64,000 nt of DNA from JALYNX01 sp963746905 (GTDB lineage: Bacteria; Actinomycetota; Acidimicrobiia; Spongiisociales; ZC4RG35), in assembly GCA_963746905.1 (NCBI GenBank), contig CAVVCY010000002.1:248001-312000 (forward strand). Reading direction: 5' to 3'. Below the pieces are notes generated by a model. The model was not told the DNA's origin. It saw only the letters and a program-made list of their open reading frames with translations, and did no database searches. Positions 58,263 through 64,000 of the stretch are shown piece after piece. The translations under genes were made by a program, and so were the position numbers. Each line of letters opens with the position of its first letter. The first letter of the stretch is position 1.

Positions 58263-58324
58263 CGAGCCAGGGTACGCTCGAATCCCGCCGCAACCGCACG
58301 TTGGCCGGCACCGGGAGGACGCCT

Positions 58325-59618
58325 ATGAGGACACTCGATGAGTTGGGTCCCTACCCGTCCGAGAAGGGATATCACGAGGCCCTGGCGGCTGACGCCGCAG
58401 ACCCCCTGTCCGAATTTCGCTATCGGTTCGTCTTCACCGAGCCCGACTTGATCTATCTCGACGGCAACTCGCTGGGCCGGATGCCATTGACCGCAAGGGG
58501 CACCATCGACGTTGCGGTCGAGGCCGAATGGGGAGACCGGCTCATCAGGTCATGGAACGAGGGTTGGTGGGATCTTCAGCTGAAGTTGGGAGATCTGGTC
58601 GCTCCGTTGGTCGGAGCAGCGCCCGGCGAAGTGATCATCTCCGATTCGACTTCAGTGAATCTGTTCAAGCTTGCGGCGGCGGCGCTCCGAGCTCGCCCCG
58701 GCAGGCACACCATCGTCACCGACGATCTCAATTTCCCGGGCGACATCTATGTCCTCTCTGGAGTCGCCGGACTGCTGGGCGACGGGTTCCGCCTGGTTCT
58801 CGTCGAATCAGACGGGATCAACGGCCCGGTCGATGGCCTGGCGGCGGCAATCGACGATGACACCGCGTTGGTCTCTCTCTCCTCGACCTCCTTCAAGTCG
58901 GGATACACCTACGACATGGATGCGATGACCGGGCTCGCCCATGACGCGGGTGCTTTGATGCTCTGGGACGTGAGCCACTCGGTCGGTGCAGTCCCCATCG
59001 ATCTCGCGGCGAGCGGAGCCGACCTGGCGGTCGGTTGCACCTACAAGTACCTCAACGGTGGTCCCGGCGCCCCCGCGTTTCTCTATGTGCGCTCGGGCCT
59101 TCAGGCCAGCCCTCGAGAACCCGATCACTGCCTGGTGGGCCCACTCAGAGCCGTTTGCGATGAGCCACGACTTCGATCCGGTGGTGGGAATCCGACGCTT
59201 CCACACCGGCACCATGCCGATCCTGTCGCTGACTGCGATCGAGGCCGGAGTCCGGGACGTGACCGAGGCCGGAGTCGACCGAATCAGGTCGAAGTCGGTG
59301 GCACTCACCGAGTATCTGATATCGCTCTGGGAGTCCCATCTCGAGCCGATGGGCTTCGCCCTCGTCTCGCCGTCTGATCCCGATCGGCGCGGCTCCCATG
59401 TCGCCCTCTCACATTCCGAGGGATGGCCGATCTCCAGAGCGCTCATCGACGGGGCGTCGGTCATCGTCGACTTCAGGGCCCCGGGAACCATTCGTTTCGG
59501 TATTTCCCCGCTATTCACCCGGTTTGTCGACTTGCACACGGCCACGATCCGCCTCAAGCATGTCGTCGACACCGGGATGTTTGAGGACTTTCGGGACATG
59601 TCCGTCACCGTGACCTGA
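58325..59618 (+). pseudogene. kynU: Kynureninase, interrupted by a +1 frameshift
   Basis: Kynureninase cleaves kynurenine or 3-hydroxykynurenine with PLP. The first frame runs from ATG 58325 (GGGAGGA site) through IYLDGNSLGRMP, DSTSVNLFKLAA, LWDVSHSVGAVP and the PLP lysine in GCTYKYLNGGPGAPAFLYVR (K241). After about 59107 the homology moves to the next frame: NPITAWWAHSEPFAMSHDFDP ... FRAPGTIRFGISPLFTRF (split here), ending at 59618. Removing one base near 59108 gives a continuous ~430-residue enzyme of normal length. Either a sequencing error or a real disabling mutation; all residues are otherwise intact. No other tryptophan-degradation gene is nearby. Confidence 0.85.
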
Positions 59619-59631
59619 GGTGCGCCAAGGA

Positions 59632-60021
59632 ATGATGAACTCAATCGGTGAATTGCTCCGAACGCATCCACTGACATCCGCTCTGGTACTCATCGCTGCC
59701 CTGACGGTGCTCGCCTTGGGAACCGCCGATACTCGAGATGCGGAGGCGGATGTGGTCAATATCTTCCTTATCGGCCTCGCCTTGCTGTTGATGGTGGTCA
59801 GCGCGTTCGCGGCCCTGGTCTACCTGCCACGGCGACCCGCCGGCAACGAGAACCTGAACGTCCTCATGCAGTGGGTGGAGGCGGTCTCGATCTTCCTCAT
59901 CGGCTGGCTCGGATGGTTCCTCTTCGGCCTGCCGAGTTGGCTGGTCGTCGTCGGTGCCGTGGCGGGAGGAGCCGTGCTGGTGGCGTCGATTGCGACCAAC
60001 TGGGAGCCGAAGACATCGTGA
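59632..60021 (+). CDS. Membrane protein of unknown function
   Basis: About 129 residues with four hydrophobic segments, reading from ATG 59632 (or 59635, GTG 59620 also possible; AAGGA site at 59627). Segments are roughly at residues 13-33, 42-65, 77-98 and 101-122. It starts 13 bases after the kynureninase stop and its TGA overlaps the next gene as GTGA, so the three genes may be co-transcribed. No family recognised. Confidence 0.6.
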   Translation: MMNSIGELLRTHPLTSALVLIAALTVLALGTADTRDAEADVVNIFLIGLALLLMVVSAFAALVYLPRRPAGNENLNVLMQWVEAVSIFLIGWLGWFLFGLPSWLVVVGAVAGGAVLVASIATNWEPKTS

Positions 60022-60515
60022 ACTCGCTAGTTCGTGAACACCTTCCGGCGACCTACTTCGAGGAGTATCAGTCGCTGAGGACGATCCTCACCGAGATTCT
60101 CACCGATGAGGATCTCGGATTCAGGCTGGGTGGGACCACTGTGACTCTTGGTGCGCTCTGTCGTGAGATCGGAGAGATCGAGTTTTCGTACATCGAATCC
60201 TTCAAGTCATTTCGCCAGGACTTCTCCTACCGACACCCTGATCCGAGAGTCGAGACCAGCGTCGAGGCGTTGACGGCGTGGTACCTGACCCTCGACGGAG
60301 ATCTGAGGGCGGCGATTGCCGCTCTTTCTGATGACGACATTGCCAGTCGTCGGATCGTTCGGGACGACTTCGACATCGATGCCTTCAATCCGTTGCCCGC
60401 TGTGCAGTTGGACGTCTACCGCGAGGCGCTGTTGATCTTCTATGGGAAGGTCAGCATCTACCTTCGATCGTTTGGTAAACCCTTGCCGCCACGATGGCAG
60501 GAGTGGATCGAGTGA
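60018..60515 (+). CDS. DinB-like four-helix protein
   Basis: 165 residues from GTG 60018, which overlaps the preceding stop as GTGA. It has a DinB-type helical pattern: TLGALCREIGEIEFSYIESF and the end LDVYREALLIFYGKVSIYLR ... PPRWQEWIE. Metal-binding histidines of the classic DinB triad are not evident. DinB-like proteins include thiol transferases and damage-inducible proteins; the role here is unknown. Followed by tRNA-Val on the other strand. Confidence 0.65.
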   Translation: MNSLVREHLPATYFEEYQSLRTILTEILTDEDLGFRLGGTTVTLGALCREIGEIEFSYIESFKSFRQDFSYRHPDPRVETSVEALTAWYLTLDGDLRAAIAALSDDDIASRRIVRDDFDIDAFNPLPAVQLDVYREALLIFYGKVSIYLRSFGKPLPPRWQEWIE

Positions 60516-60531
60516 GGGCGGACGCCTGTGA

Positions 60532-60609
60532 TGGTGGGCGATACTGGACTTGAACCAGTGACCTCTCGCGTGTGAGGCGAGCGCTCTAGCCGGACTGAGC
60601 TAATCGCCC
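60532..60609 (-). tRNA. tRNA-Val (CAC)
   Basis: On the minus strand the cloverleaf is complete: acceptor GGGCGAT with ATCGCCC, D arm GCTC/GAGC, anticodon stem CTCGC/GCGAG with loop CTCACAC (anticodon CAC, U33), and T arm ACTGG-TTCAAGT-CCAGT. Discriminator A is at 60535 and the CCA end is encoded (60532-60534). Val isotype fits the anticodon. Confidence 0.93.
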
Positions 60610-60670
60610 ATATGGGGAGGAGTCAGGATACCGGTCCCGCGATCCTGCGACTCCGTGATTGAATCCCGGT

Positions 60671-61012
60671 GTGAACCGCCGCCAATTCGAGGAAGTCGTC
60701 GACCGCACTCTGGAGAGTCTGCCCCAATGGGTGGTGGAACAAATCGACAATCTCCATGTGGTTGTCGAGGACAGACCTGATGAGGAGCAGGGCGACGTGC
60801 TCGGTATCTACGAGGGAGTTTCCCTGCCCGAACGGGCTGCCGACTACTCCGGGGCTCTCCCTGATCGGATCATCATCTTTCGTGCGCCGCACCTCGAAAT
60901 GGGGCTCAATGACGGGGATCTGGAAAACGAAATCCGCAGAACCGTCCTCCACGAGATCGCCCATCACATTGGAATCGATGACCAACGACTCGCTGAGTTG
61001 GGCTGGGACTAG
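60671..61012 (+). CDS. Zincin-like metallopeptidase
   Basis: 113 residues with the zinc motif VLHEIAHHIGIDDQRLAELG, the extended HExxHHxG of a small zincin family (metallopeptidase type I-like, Pfam PF06262-like, from memory). The N-terminus (FEEVVDRTLESLPQWVVEQIDN) is a typical helix for this family. GTG 60671 is preferred; a TTG at 60659 is also in frame. Its stop shares the palindrome CTAG with the convergent gene. The substrate is unknown. Confidence 0.85.
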   Translation: MNRRQFEEVVDRTLESLPQWVVEQIDNLHVVVEDRPDEEQGDVLGIYEGVSLPERAADYSGALPDRIIIFRAPHLEMGLNDGDLENEIRRTVLHEIAHHIGIDDQRLAELGWD

Positions 61013-61404
61013 CGGCGCCTGGTTTCGGGAATTCCGGCCTTCTTCAGAACGACTGCCGGCACCCCAAATCGGCGCCAGGCCGTGTAGCTGATGCCCTTTC
61101 GCTCCGAGTATGCGGATGCATTTGCCACGAAATCCGCCTCGATCTCGTCGAGATTCGCCACTTCCTCCACTGACTCCAATGCTTCCTCTATATCGAGTCT
61201 CGACTGGAGGAGATCCAACCTTTTCAAGGGATCATCTGTTGACTCCAGCTTGTTGTTCACCGTGGAGAGTCTGGAATTGAGGCTGTCCTTGGTTACCGGT
61301 CGGCCCGGTTTGCGGGACTCGATGGTTTTCAGATATGCCTTGATCGCCCTCGCCTCCTTGCGACCGCGAGCAAGGGCATCCTTGTGTTCCTGAGACATTG
61401 CCAT
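61009..61404 (-). CDS. Conserved hypothetical, helical protein (131 aa)
   Basis: 131 residues, predominantly charged helix: a lysine/arginine-rich start (EHKDALARGRKEARAIKAYLKTIE), a long helical middle (NSRLSTVNNKLESTDDPLKR) and a C-terminal SYTAWRRFGVPAVVLKKAGI, which reads like a short DNA-binding-type tail. Looks like a family of actinobacterial hypothetical proteins. No domain identified. ATG 61404 has AGGAG nine bases ahead; ATG 61398 is an alternative. Convergent with the metallopeptidase. Confidence 0.6.
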   Translation of the reverse strand: MAMSQEHKDALARGRKEARAIKAYLKTIESRKPGRPVTKDSLNSRLSTVNNKLESTDDPLKRLDLLQSRLDIEEALESVEEVANLDEIEADFVANASAYSERKGISYTAWRRFGVPAVVLKKAGIPETRRR

Positions 61405-61481
61405 GTGAGGCTCTCCTAATACTTCCGTCGAACACAGCCAATAATGGCACAACTGAGATCACACGAAGTCACGCGGCAACG

Positions 61482-61519
61482 CAAAGAAAACCCCCCCGGT
61501 TTGAAGAGGGGTTTCTTTG
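61482..61519 (-). terminator. Terminator-like hairpin after the YCII gene
   Basis: CAAAGAAAACCCC pairs with GGGGTTTCTTTG across a short loop (61495-61507). On the minus strand it follows the YCII-like gene (ends 61584) with a T-rich downstream arm, fitting a rho-independent terminator; the stem could also work for the plus strand. Confidence 0.55.
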
Positions 61520-61583
61520 TCCTGAGTATTCGGATCGGCCAAGTCCGACGGGGGTTGAACCAGATCGACGTCTGAAAGGATCG

Positions 61584-61874
61584 CTACATCGACATGGCTT
61601 CGTAGACCATGACACTGTCGATGATGGGACATTCTTCGAGAAGGCCAACCGCTTCCTCCATGCTGTCCGCTTTAACAAGGGTGTAACCCGTGGCAGGCGA
61701 GATGTCTGGTGACGCTTCCTTGGTTCCCGTTGGCGTCACTTCTCGTCCGGGCCCGAGAGGACTACCGCCGTCGATGATGCTGTCACCGATCAATGCAAAC
61801 CAGTTGGTCCAGCCGTCCTTCACTTCCCGGGTGTACACCCACGCTCCGTGGTAGACGAATAGGAATTTCTTCAT
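61584..61874 (-). CDS. YCII-related domain protein
   Basis: 96 residues: KKFLFVYHGAWVYTREVKDGWTNWFALIGDSIIDGG, then GYTLVKADSMEEAVGLLEECP and SVMVYEAM. This is the YCII/DGPF ferredoxin-like pattern, of uncertain enzymatic role. ATG 61874 has a GAGGAG site and overlaps the ArsR-type gene as ATGA, so expression follows the regulator. Confidence 0.75.
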   Translation of the reverse strand: MKKFLFVYHGAWVYTREVKDGWTNWFALIGDSIIDGGSPLGPGREVTPTGTKEASPDISPATGYTLVKADSMEEAVGLLEECPIIDSVMVYEAMSM

Positions 61875-62233
61875 GCCTGCTCCTCGTCTTGTGATTGCTC
61901 TTTGCCCAGATGCTGGGCGTAGTTTTCCAATGTCTCTTGATCGCTCCCCCAGTAGGGATGAAACTGGTTGACCCATTCCTGAAGTCGGCCGAGAGGCTCG
62001 CGGTTGAGCGCAAGGAAGTTGGTGCGACCTACCTTCTTGCGAAGCACCATCTCGGCGTTCTCGAGCACCGCCAAGTGCTTGTGCATCGCGGGAAGAGAGA
62101 GATCTCGCATAGAAGCCAGATGACTGATCGAGGAGGGCCGCAAGCTCAGCAAGTGGATGATTTCACGCCGATGCCGGTTTGCAAGAGCCTCAAAGACTTT
62201 GTCCAGATCAGGGGTACGTTGGATCTCACGCAT
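61871..62233 (-). CDS. ArsR family transcriptional regulator
   Basis: 120 residues with the ArsR winged helix: DLDKVFEALANRHRREIIHLL, recognition region SISHLASMRDLSLPAMHKHLAVLENA and wing KVGRTNFLAL. No cysteine metal site is visible, so it is probably a non-metal-sensing member, like regulators paired with YCII or SRPBCC genes. ATG 62233 is preceded by a perfect palindrome (62239-62254) that overlaps the AGGTGA ribosome site, consistent with autorepression. Confidence 0.87.
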   Translation of the reverse strand: MREIQRTPDLDKVFEALANRHRREIIHLLSLRPSSISHLASMRDLSLPAMHKHLAVLENAEMVLRKKVGRTNFLALNREPLGRLQEWVNQFHPYWGSDQETLENYAQHLGKEQSQDEEQA

Positions 62234-62238
62234 GATAG

Positions 62239-62254
62239 TTCACCTATTGGTGAA
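62239..62254. promoter_or_regulatory. Palindromic operator candidate before the ArsR gene
   Basis: TTCACC-TATT-GGTGAA is a perfect 6-4-6 palindrome ending six bases from the ATG. On the minus strand its GGTGAA half overlaps the AGGTGA ribosome site, and TATACT (about 62256-62261) just upstream may be a -10 box. A bound regulator could block both polymerase and ribosome. Confidence 0.5.
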
Positions 62255-62307
62255 GTATAACAGCCACGATCCGTACAGAGCCGAAACGGCCGTTACCACG
62301 AAAATGG

Positions 62308-62337
62308 ACGAAACCCCCGAGGGAGCGAGGGTTTCTC
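62308..62337 (-). terminator. Terminator-like hairpin after the tRNA-Val(GAC) gene
   Basis: GAAACCC (62310-62316) pairs with GGGTTTC (62329-62335) around a CG-rich loop. On the minus strand it follows the tRNA cluster and is followed by a T-rich stretch, consistent with intrinsic termination. Confidence 0.5.
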
Positions 62338-62340
62338 TTG

Positions 62341-62415
62341 TGGGCCCTACTGGACTTGAACCAGTGACCTCTTGCGTGTCGAGCAAGCGCTCTAGCCAGG
62401 CTGAGCTAAGGGCCC
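62341..62415 (-). tRNA. tRNA-Val (GAC), with C at position 33
   Basis: Cloverleaf on the minus strand: acceptor GGGCCCT/AGGGCCC, D arm GCTC/GAGC, anticodon stem CTTGC/GCAAG, loop TCGACAC, T arm ACTGG-TTCAAGT-CCAGT identical to the tRNA-Val(CAC) at 60532. Counting gives anticodon GAC at 34-36 and C at 33 where U is nearly universal. The CCA end is not encoded. Loop order CT would be expected; TC is seen. Confidence 0.82.
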
Positions 62416-62430
62416 GTGTTCCTCAATTAG

Positions 62431-62501
62431 AGGCGACGACCGGAATCGAACCGGTGTGACGGGTTTTGCAGACCCGCGCCTAACCACTCGGCCACGTCGC
62501 C
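62431..62501 (-). tRNA. tRNA-Cys (GCA)
   Basis: Acceptor GGCGACG/CGTCGCC, anticodon stem CGGGT/ACCCG with loop CTGCAAA (anticodon GCA), T arm ACCGG-TTCGATT-CCGGT, and discriminator U, the expected Cys identity base. 71 bases, no encoded CCA. Confidence 0.93.
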
Positions 62502-62535
62502 GGTACCGGACGACTCGACCTGGGTCCGTCGTCAG

Positions 62536-62609
62536 AGCGGAAGACGGGATTCGAACCCACGACCTCAACCTTGGCAAGGTTGCGCTCTAGCCAACTGAGC
62601 TACTTCCGC
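62536..62609 (-). tRNA. tRNA-Gly (GCC)
   Basis: Acceptor GCGGAAG/CTTCCGC, D arm GCTC/GAGC, anticodon stem CAACC/GGTTG with loop TTGCCAA (anticodon GCC), T arm GTGGG-TTCGAAT-CCCGT (one mismatch), discriminator U, typical of Gly. CCA not encoded. Confidence 0.93.
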
Positions 62610-62659
62610 GAGCGGAGGCGGCATTGTAGCCCGGGCGAAAAGCCAACCAAATGGATGCC

Positions 62660-63088
62660 TCAGACCCCTGTCGAGCCGAATCCGCCGGCCCCTCGCGGGG
62701 TCACATCGAGGTCTTCGACCTCGGTCCATTCCACCTCGGGAATCGGGACCACTGCCAGTTGGGCGACCCGGTCCCCTCGAGCGAAGTCGACTTTCTCGGG
62801 CCCGTGATTGATGAGGAGGACGGTCACTTCGCCCCTGTAACCGGAGTCGATGAGACCCGGCCCGTTGACCACGCCAATGCCGGCCCTCAAGGCATGGCCG
62901 CTTCTCGGAAGAACCAGGCCCGCAAACCCTTCCGGGATGGCGACTGCGATCCCGGTCGGCACCGGGGCTCTTTCCCCTGGCTCGAGACTGAAATCAATTC
63001 TGGAGTGAAGGTCGATGGCGGCGTCGCCGATATGTGACCTAGTGGGAATTTCTAGTTCCGGGTCGAGACGTACGAAGTTAACCTGCAT
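62660..63088 (-). CDS. dut: dUTP diphosphatase
   Basis: Dut hydrolyses dUTP to dUMP, keeping uracil out of DNA. The 142-residue trimer-type protein has the five motifs: AAIDLHSR (motif I), PRSGHALR (II), GVVNGPGLIDSGYRGE (III), RGDRVAQL (IV) and the C-terminal arm RGAGGFGSTGV (V). ATG 63088 starts the typical MQVNFVRLD; the frame continues upstream to 63310 but without conservation. Divergent from the membrane-anchored protein. Confidence 0.96.
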   Translation of the reverse strand: MQVNFVRLDPELEIPTRSHIGDAAIDLHSRIDFSLEPGERAPVPTGIAVAIPEGFAGLVLPRSGHALRAGIGVVNGPGLIDSGYRGEVTVLLINHGPEKVDFARGDRVAQLAVVPIPEVEWTEVEDLDVTPRGAGGFGSTGV

Positions 63089-63193
63089 GGTGTCACGGGC
63101 ATCGGGCGAGATGACTTGACGACTGTAAGCGAGAGTCCTCGATGACCGCCACCTCACCCACAAGGCACGGCCGGTTTGCCGCGTTTTCCTTCG

Positions 63194-64000
63194 ATGGAGT
63201 CGCTCGGCTTCTCCGACGCGCCCAGCGAGACGACCGTCGTCTATGCCCAGCCGAGCCACCACTCGGTAACCACGACCATCACCACCCGGCCCACAGCCCC
63301 GACCGGCCACATGGTCCAGGACCTATGGGACTCAACTGAGCTCGACGCGCCTTCGCTCGCTGACTGGAAACCGGTGGCTCCCGACCGACGGCATCTCAAG
63401 ACTCGCCGCTTCCGGTGGAGCAGGGTGTTGCTCGCCTTGATCATCGCCGTTGCTGTGGGTGGAACTGTCTTCTGGCTCCACCAGCGCTCCAGTGGGGCTG
63501 CTGCAGCGTCGGTTGCCGCAGTTCAAGACCAAGCCACAGAGTTGTCGGCCAGCCTGGATGGGATCGGTCCCATCGCCGACCAGCTTGCCGCGCCGGCGAG
63601 CTCTGTGAACCTGACCGCAACCGATCTCTTCGACCTGGACGATGCAGCCCGGGGCCTTTTCGACGCTTCGGCTGCCCTTCCCGATCTCGAGGCCGACACC
63701 GAGACGATCGCCGGCGACGCCGCCTCACTGTCATTCGAGATGGTGCGCCAGTTGCGTGACGGGCTCGCCTACCGGGGTGCTTTGGAGCCCATGCTGGCGA
63801 CACCGGCTTTGGAGACAGACCCGACGCTCACCGACATGGCTACTGCCACCCTCGAATTCTCGAAGTGGCGATCACAATTCGACAACGTCCGATCGGCGCT
63901 ACCGGAAGACGTGGCGGCAACTGTCACTATCGCCCTCGACGACTTCAGCGCCGGCCTCGAAGCCCGCCAGGGCACCTACCTCGACGCCATCCGCAACGAC
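63194..64000 (+). CDS. Single-pass membrane protein with large extracytoplasmic part, 3' truncated
   Basis: The frame is open from ATG 63194 to the window end (269 codons visible). It has a hydrophilic, Thr- and His-rich N-terminus (MESLGFSDAPSETTVVYAQ), one basic stretch and a membrane helix (about residues 78-95, LLALIIAVAVGGTVFWL), followed by an Ala/Asp-rich extracytoplasmic region with helical repeats (LFDLDDAARGLFDAS; ADTETIAGDAASLSFEMV). No family is recognised. The ribosome site is weak. Confidence 0.6.
   Translation, partial: MESLGFSDAPSETTVVYAQPSHHSVTTTITTRPTAPTGHMVQDLWDSTELDAPSLADWKPVAPDRRHLKTRRFRWSRVLLALIIAVAVGGTVFWLHQRSSGAAAASVAAVQDQATELSASLDGIGPIADQLAAPASSVNLTATDLFDLDDAARGLFDASAALPDLEADTETIAGDAASLSFEMVRQLRDGLAYRGALEPMLATPALETDPTLTDMATATLEFSKWRSQFDNVRSALPEDVAATVTIALDDFSAGLEARQGTYLDAIRND

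Noticed and set aside
59095..59115. Programmed +1 frameshift in kynureninase
   Set aside because: No slippery codon or stimulatory structure is visible, and the family does not use recoding; an indel or error is more likely.
58808..59677. A 289-codon minus-strand frame opposite kynureninase
   Set aside because: Low similarity to any family and complete overlap with both kynureninase frames.

Overview
The window is a GC-rich bacterial chromosome segment that is almost entirely coding. Gene content and order point to the Actinomycetota: an actinobacterial-type integration host factor (mihF) beside gmk-rpoZ-coaBC, a primosomal PriA that has lost its helicase motifs, a phosphatidylinositol-mannoside style lipid cluster (pgsA, acyltransferase, PimA-like glycosyltransferase), pdxS/pdxT vitamin B6 synthesis, and a DUF222-HNH protein. 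The long unbroken string of housekeeping genes, the class I dihydroorotate dehydrogenase and queA-tgt beside yajC-secDF suggest a deep-branching actinobacterium such as an Acidimicrobiia member. That placement is an inference.

Layout. 1-660: the end of a cobalt/ECF-type ABC ATPase, convergent with a tiny lysine-rich protein. 737-6000 (minus): priA, metK, coaBC, rpoZ, gmk, mihF. 6073-6232: a GC-rich and tandem repeat cluster running into the 3' end of pyrF. 6216-14969 (minus): the complete de novo UMP operon in the order pyrR-pyrB-pyrC-carA-carB-pyrD-pyrF, preceded by a PyrR-binding RNA hairpin that contains the proposed pyrR start codon. 15027-23268 (minus): efp-nusB, aroC-aroK-aroB, a prepilin peptidase, a DUF4388 protein, aroE, mltG, ruvX. 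23265-34259 (minus): alaS, rarA, aspS, hisS, a metallo-beta-lactamase fold hydrolase, relA, apt. 34281-41215 (minus): secF, secD, yajC, tgt, queA, ruvB, ruvA, ruvC. 41286-44038: an accessory insertion (VOC protein, META protein, DUF222-HNH protein, a second copy of the dispersed repeat, DUF998 membrane protein) between ruvC and yebC. 44057-48761 (minus): yebC, pdxT, pdxS and the PIM-type lipid genes. From 48854 the strands mix: EF-G-like GTPase, citrate synthase, thrS, a degenerate phosphotransferase, a zinc-ribbon miniprotein, a patatin-like hydrolase, a serine/threonine dehydratase, a frameshifted kynureninase, a DinB-like protein, an ArsR-YCII pair, four tRNA genes, dut, and the start of a membrane-anchored protein cut by the window end.

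The genes are packed by translational coupling: most minus-strand junctions are ATGA, GTGA or TGATG overlaps. Two genes, priA and aroE, have no ATG, GTG or TTG in a usable position, and their only plausible start is a CTG forming a CTGA overlap with the upstream stop. Other points worth checking are the PyrR target hairpin, a repeat that supplies the last codons and stop of two unrelated genes, a tRNA-Val(GAC) with C instead of U at position 33, a NusB with an extra N-terminal domain, and a probable +1 frameshift in kynureninase. I did not find a defence island, CRISPR array, prophage or biosynthetic cluster.
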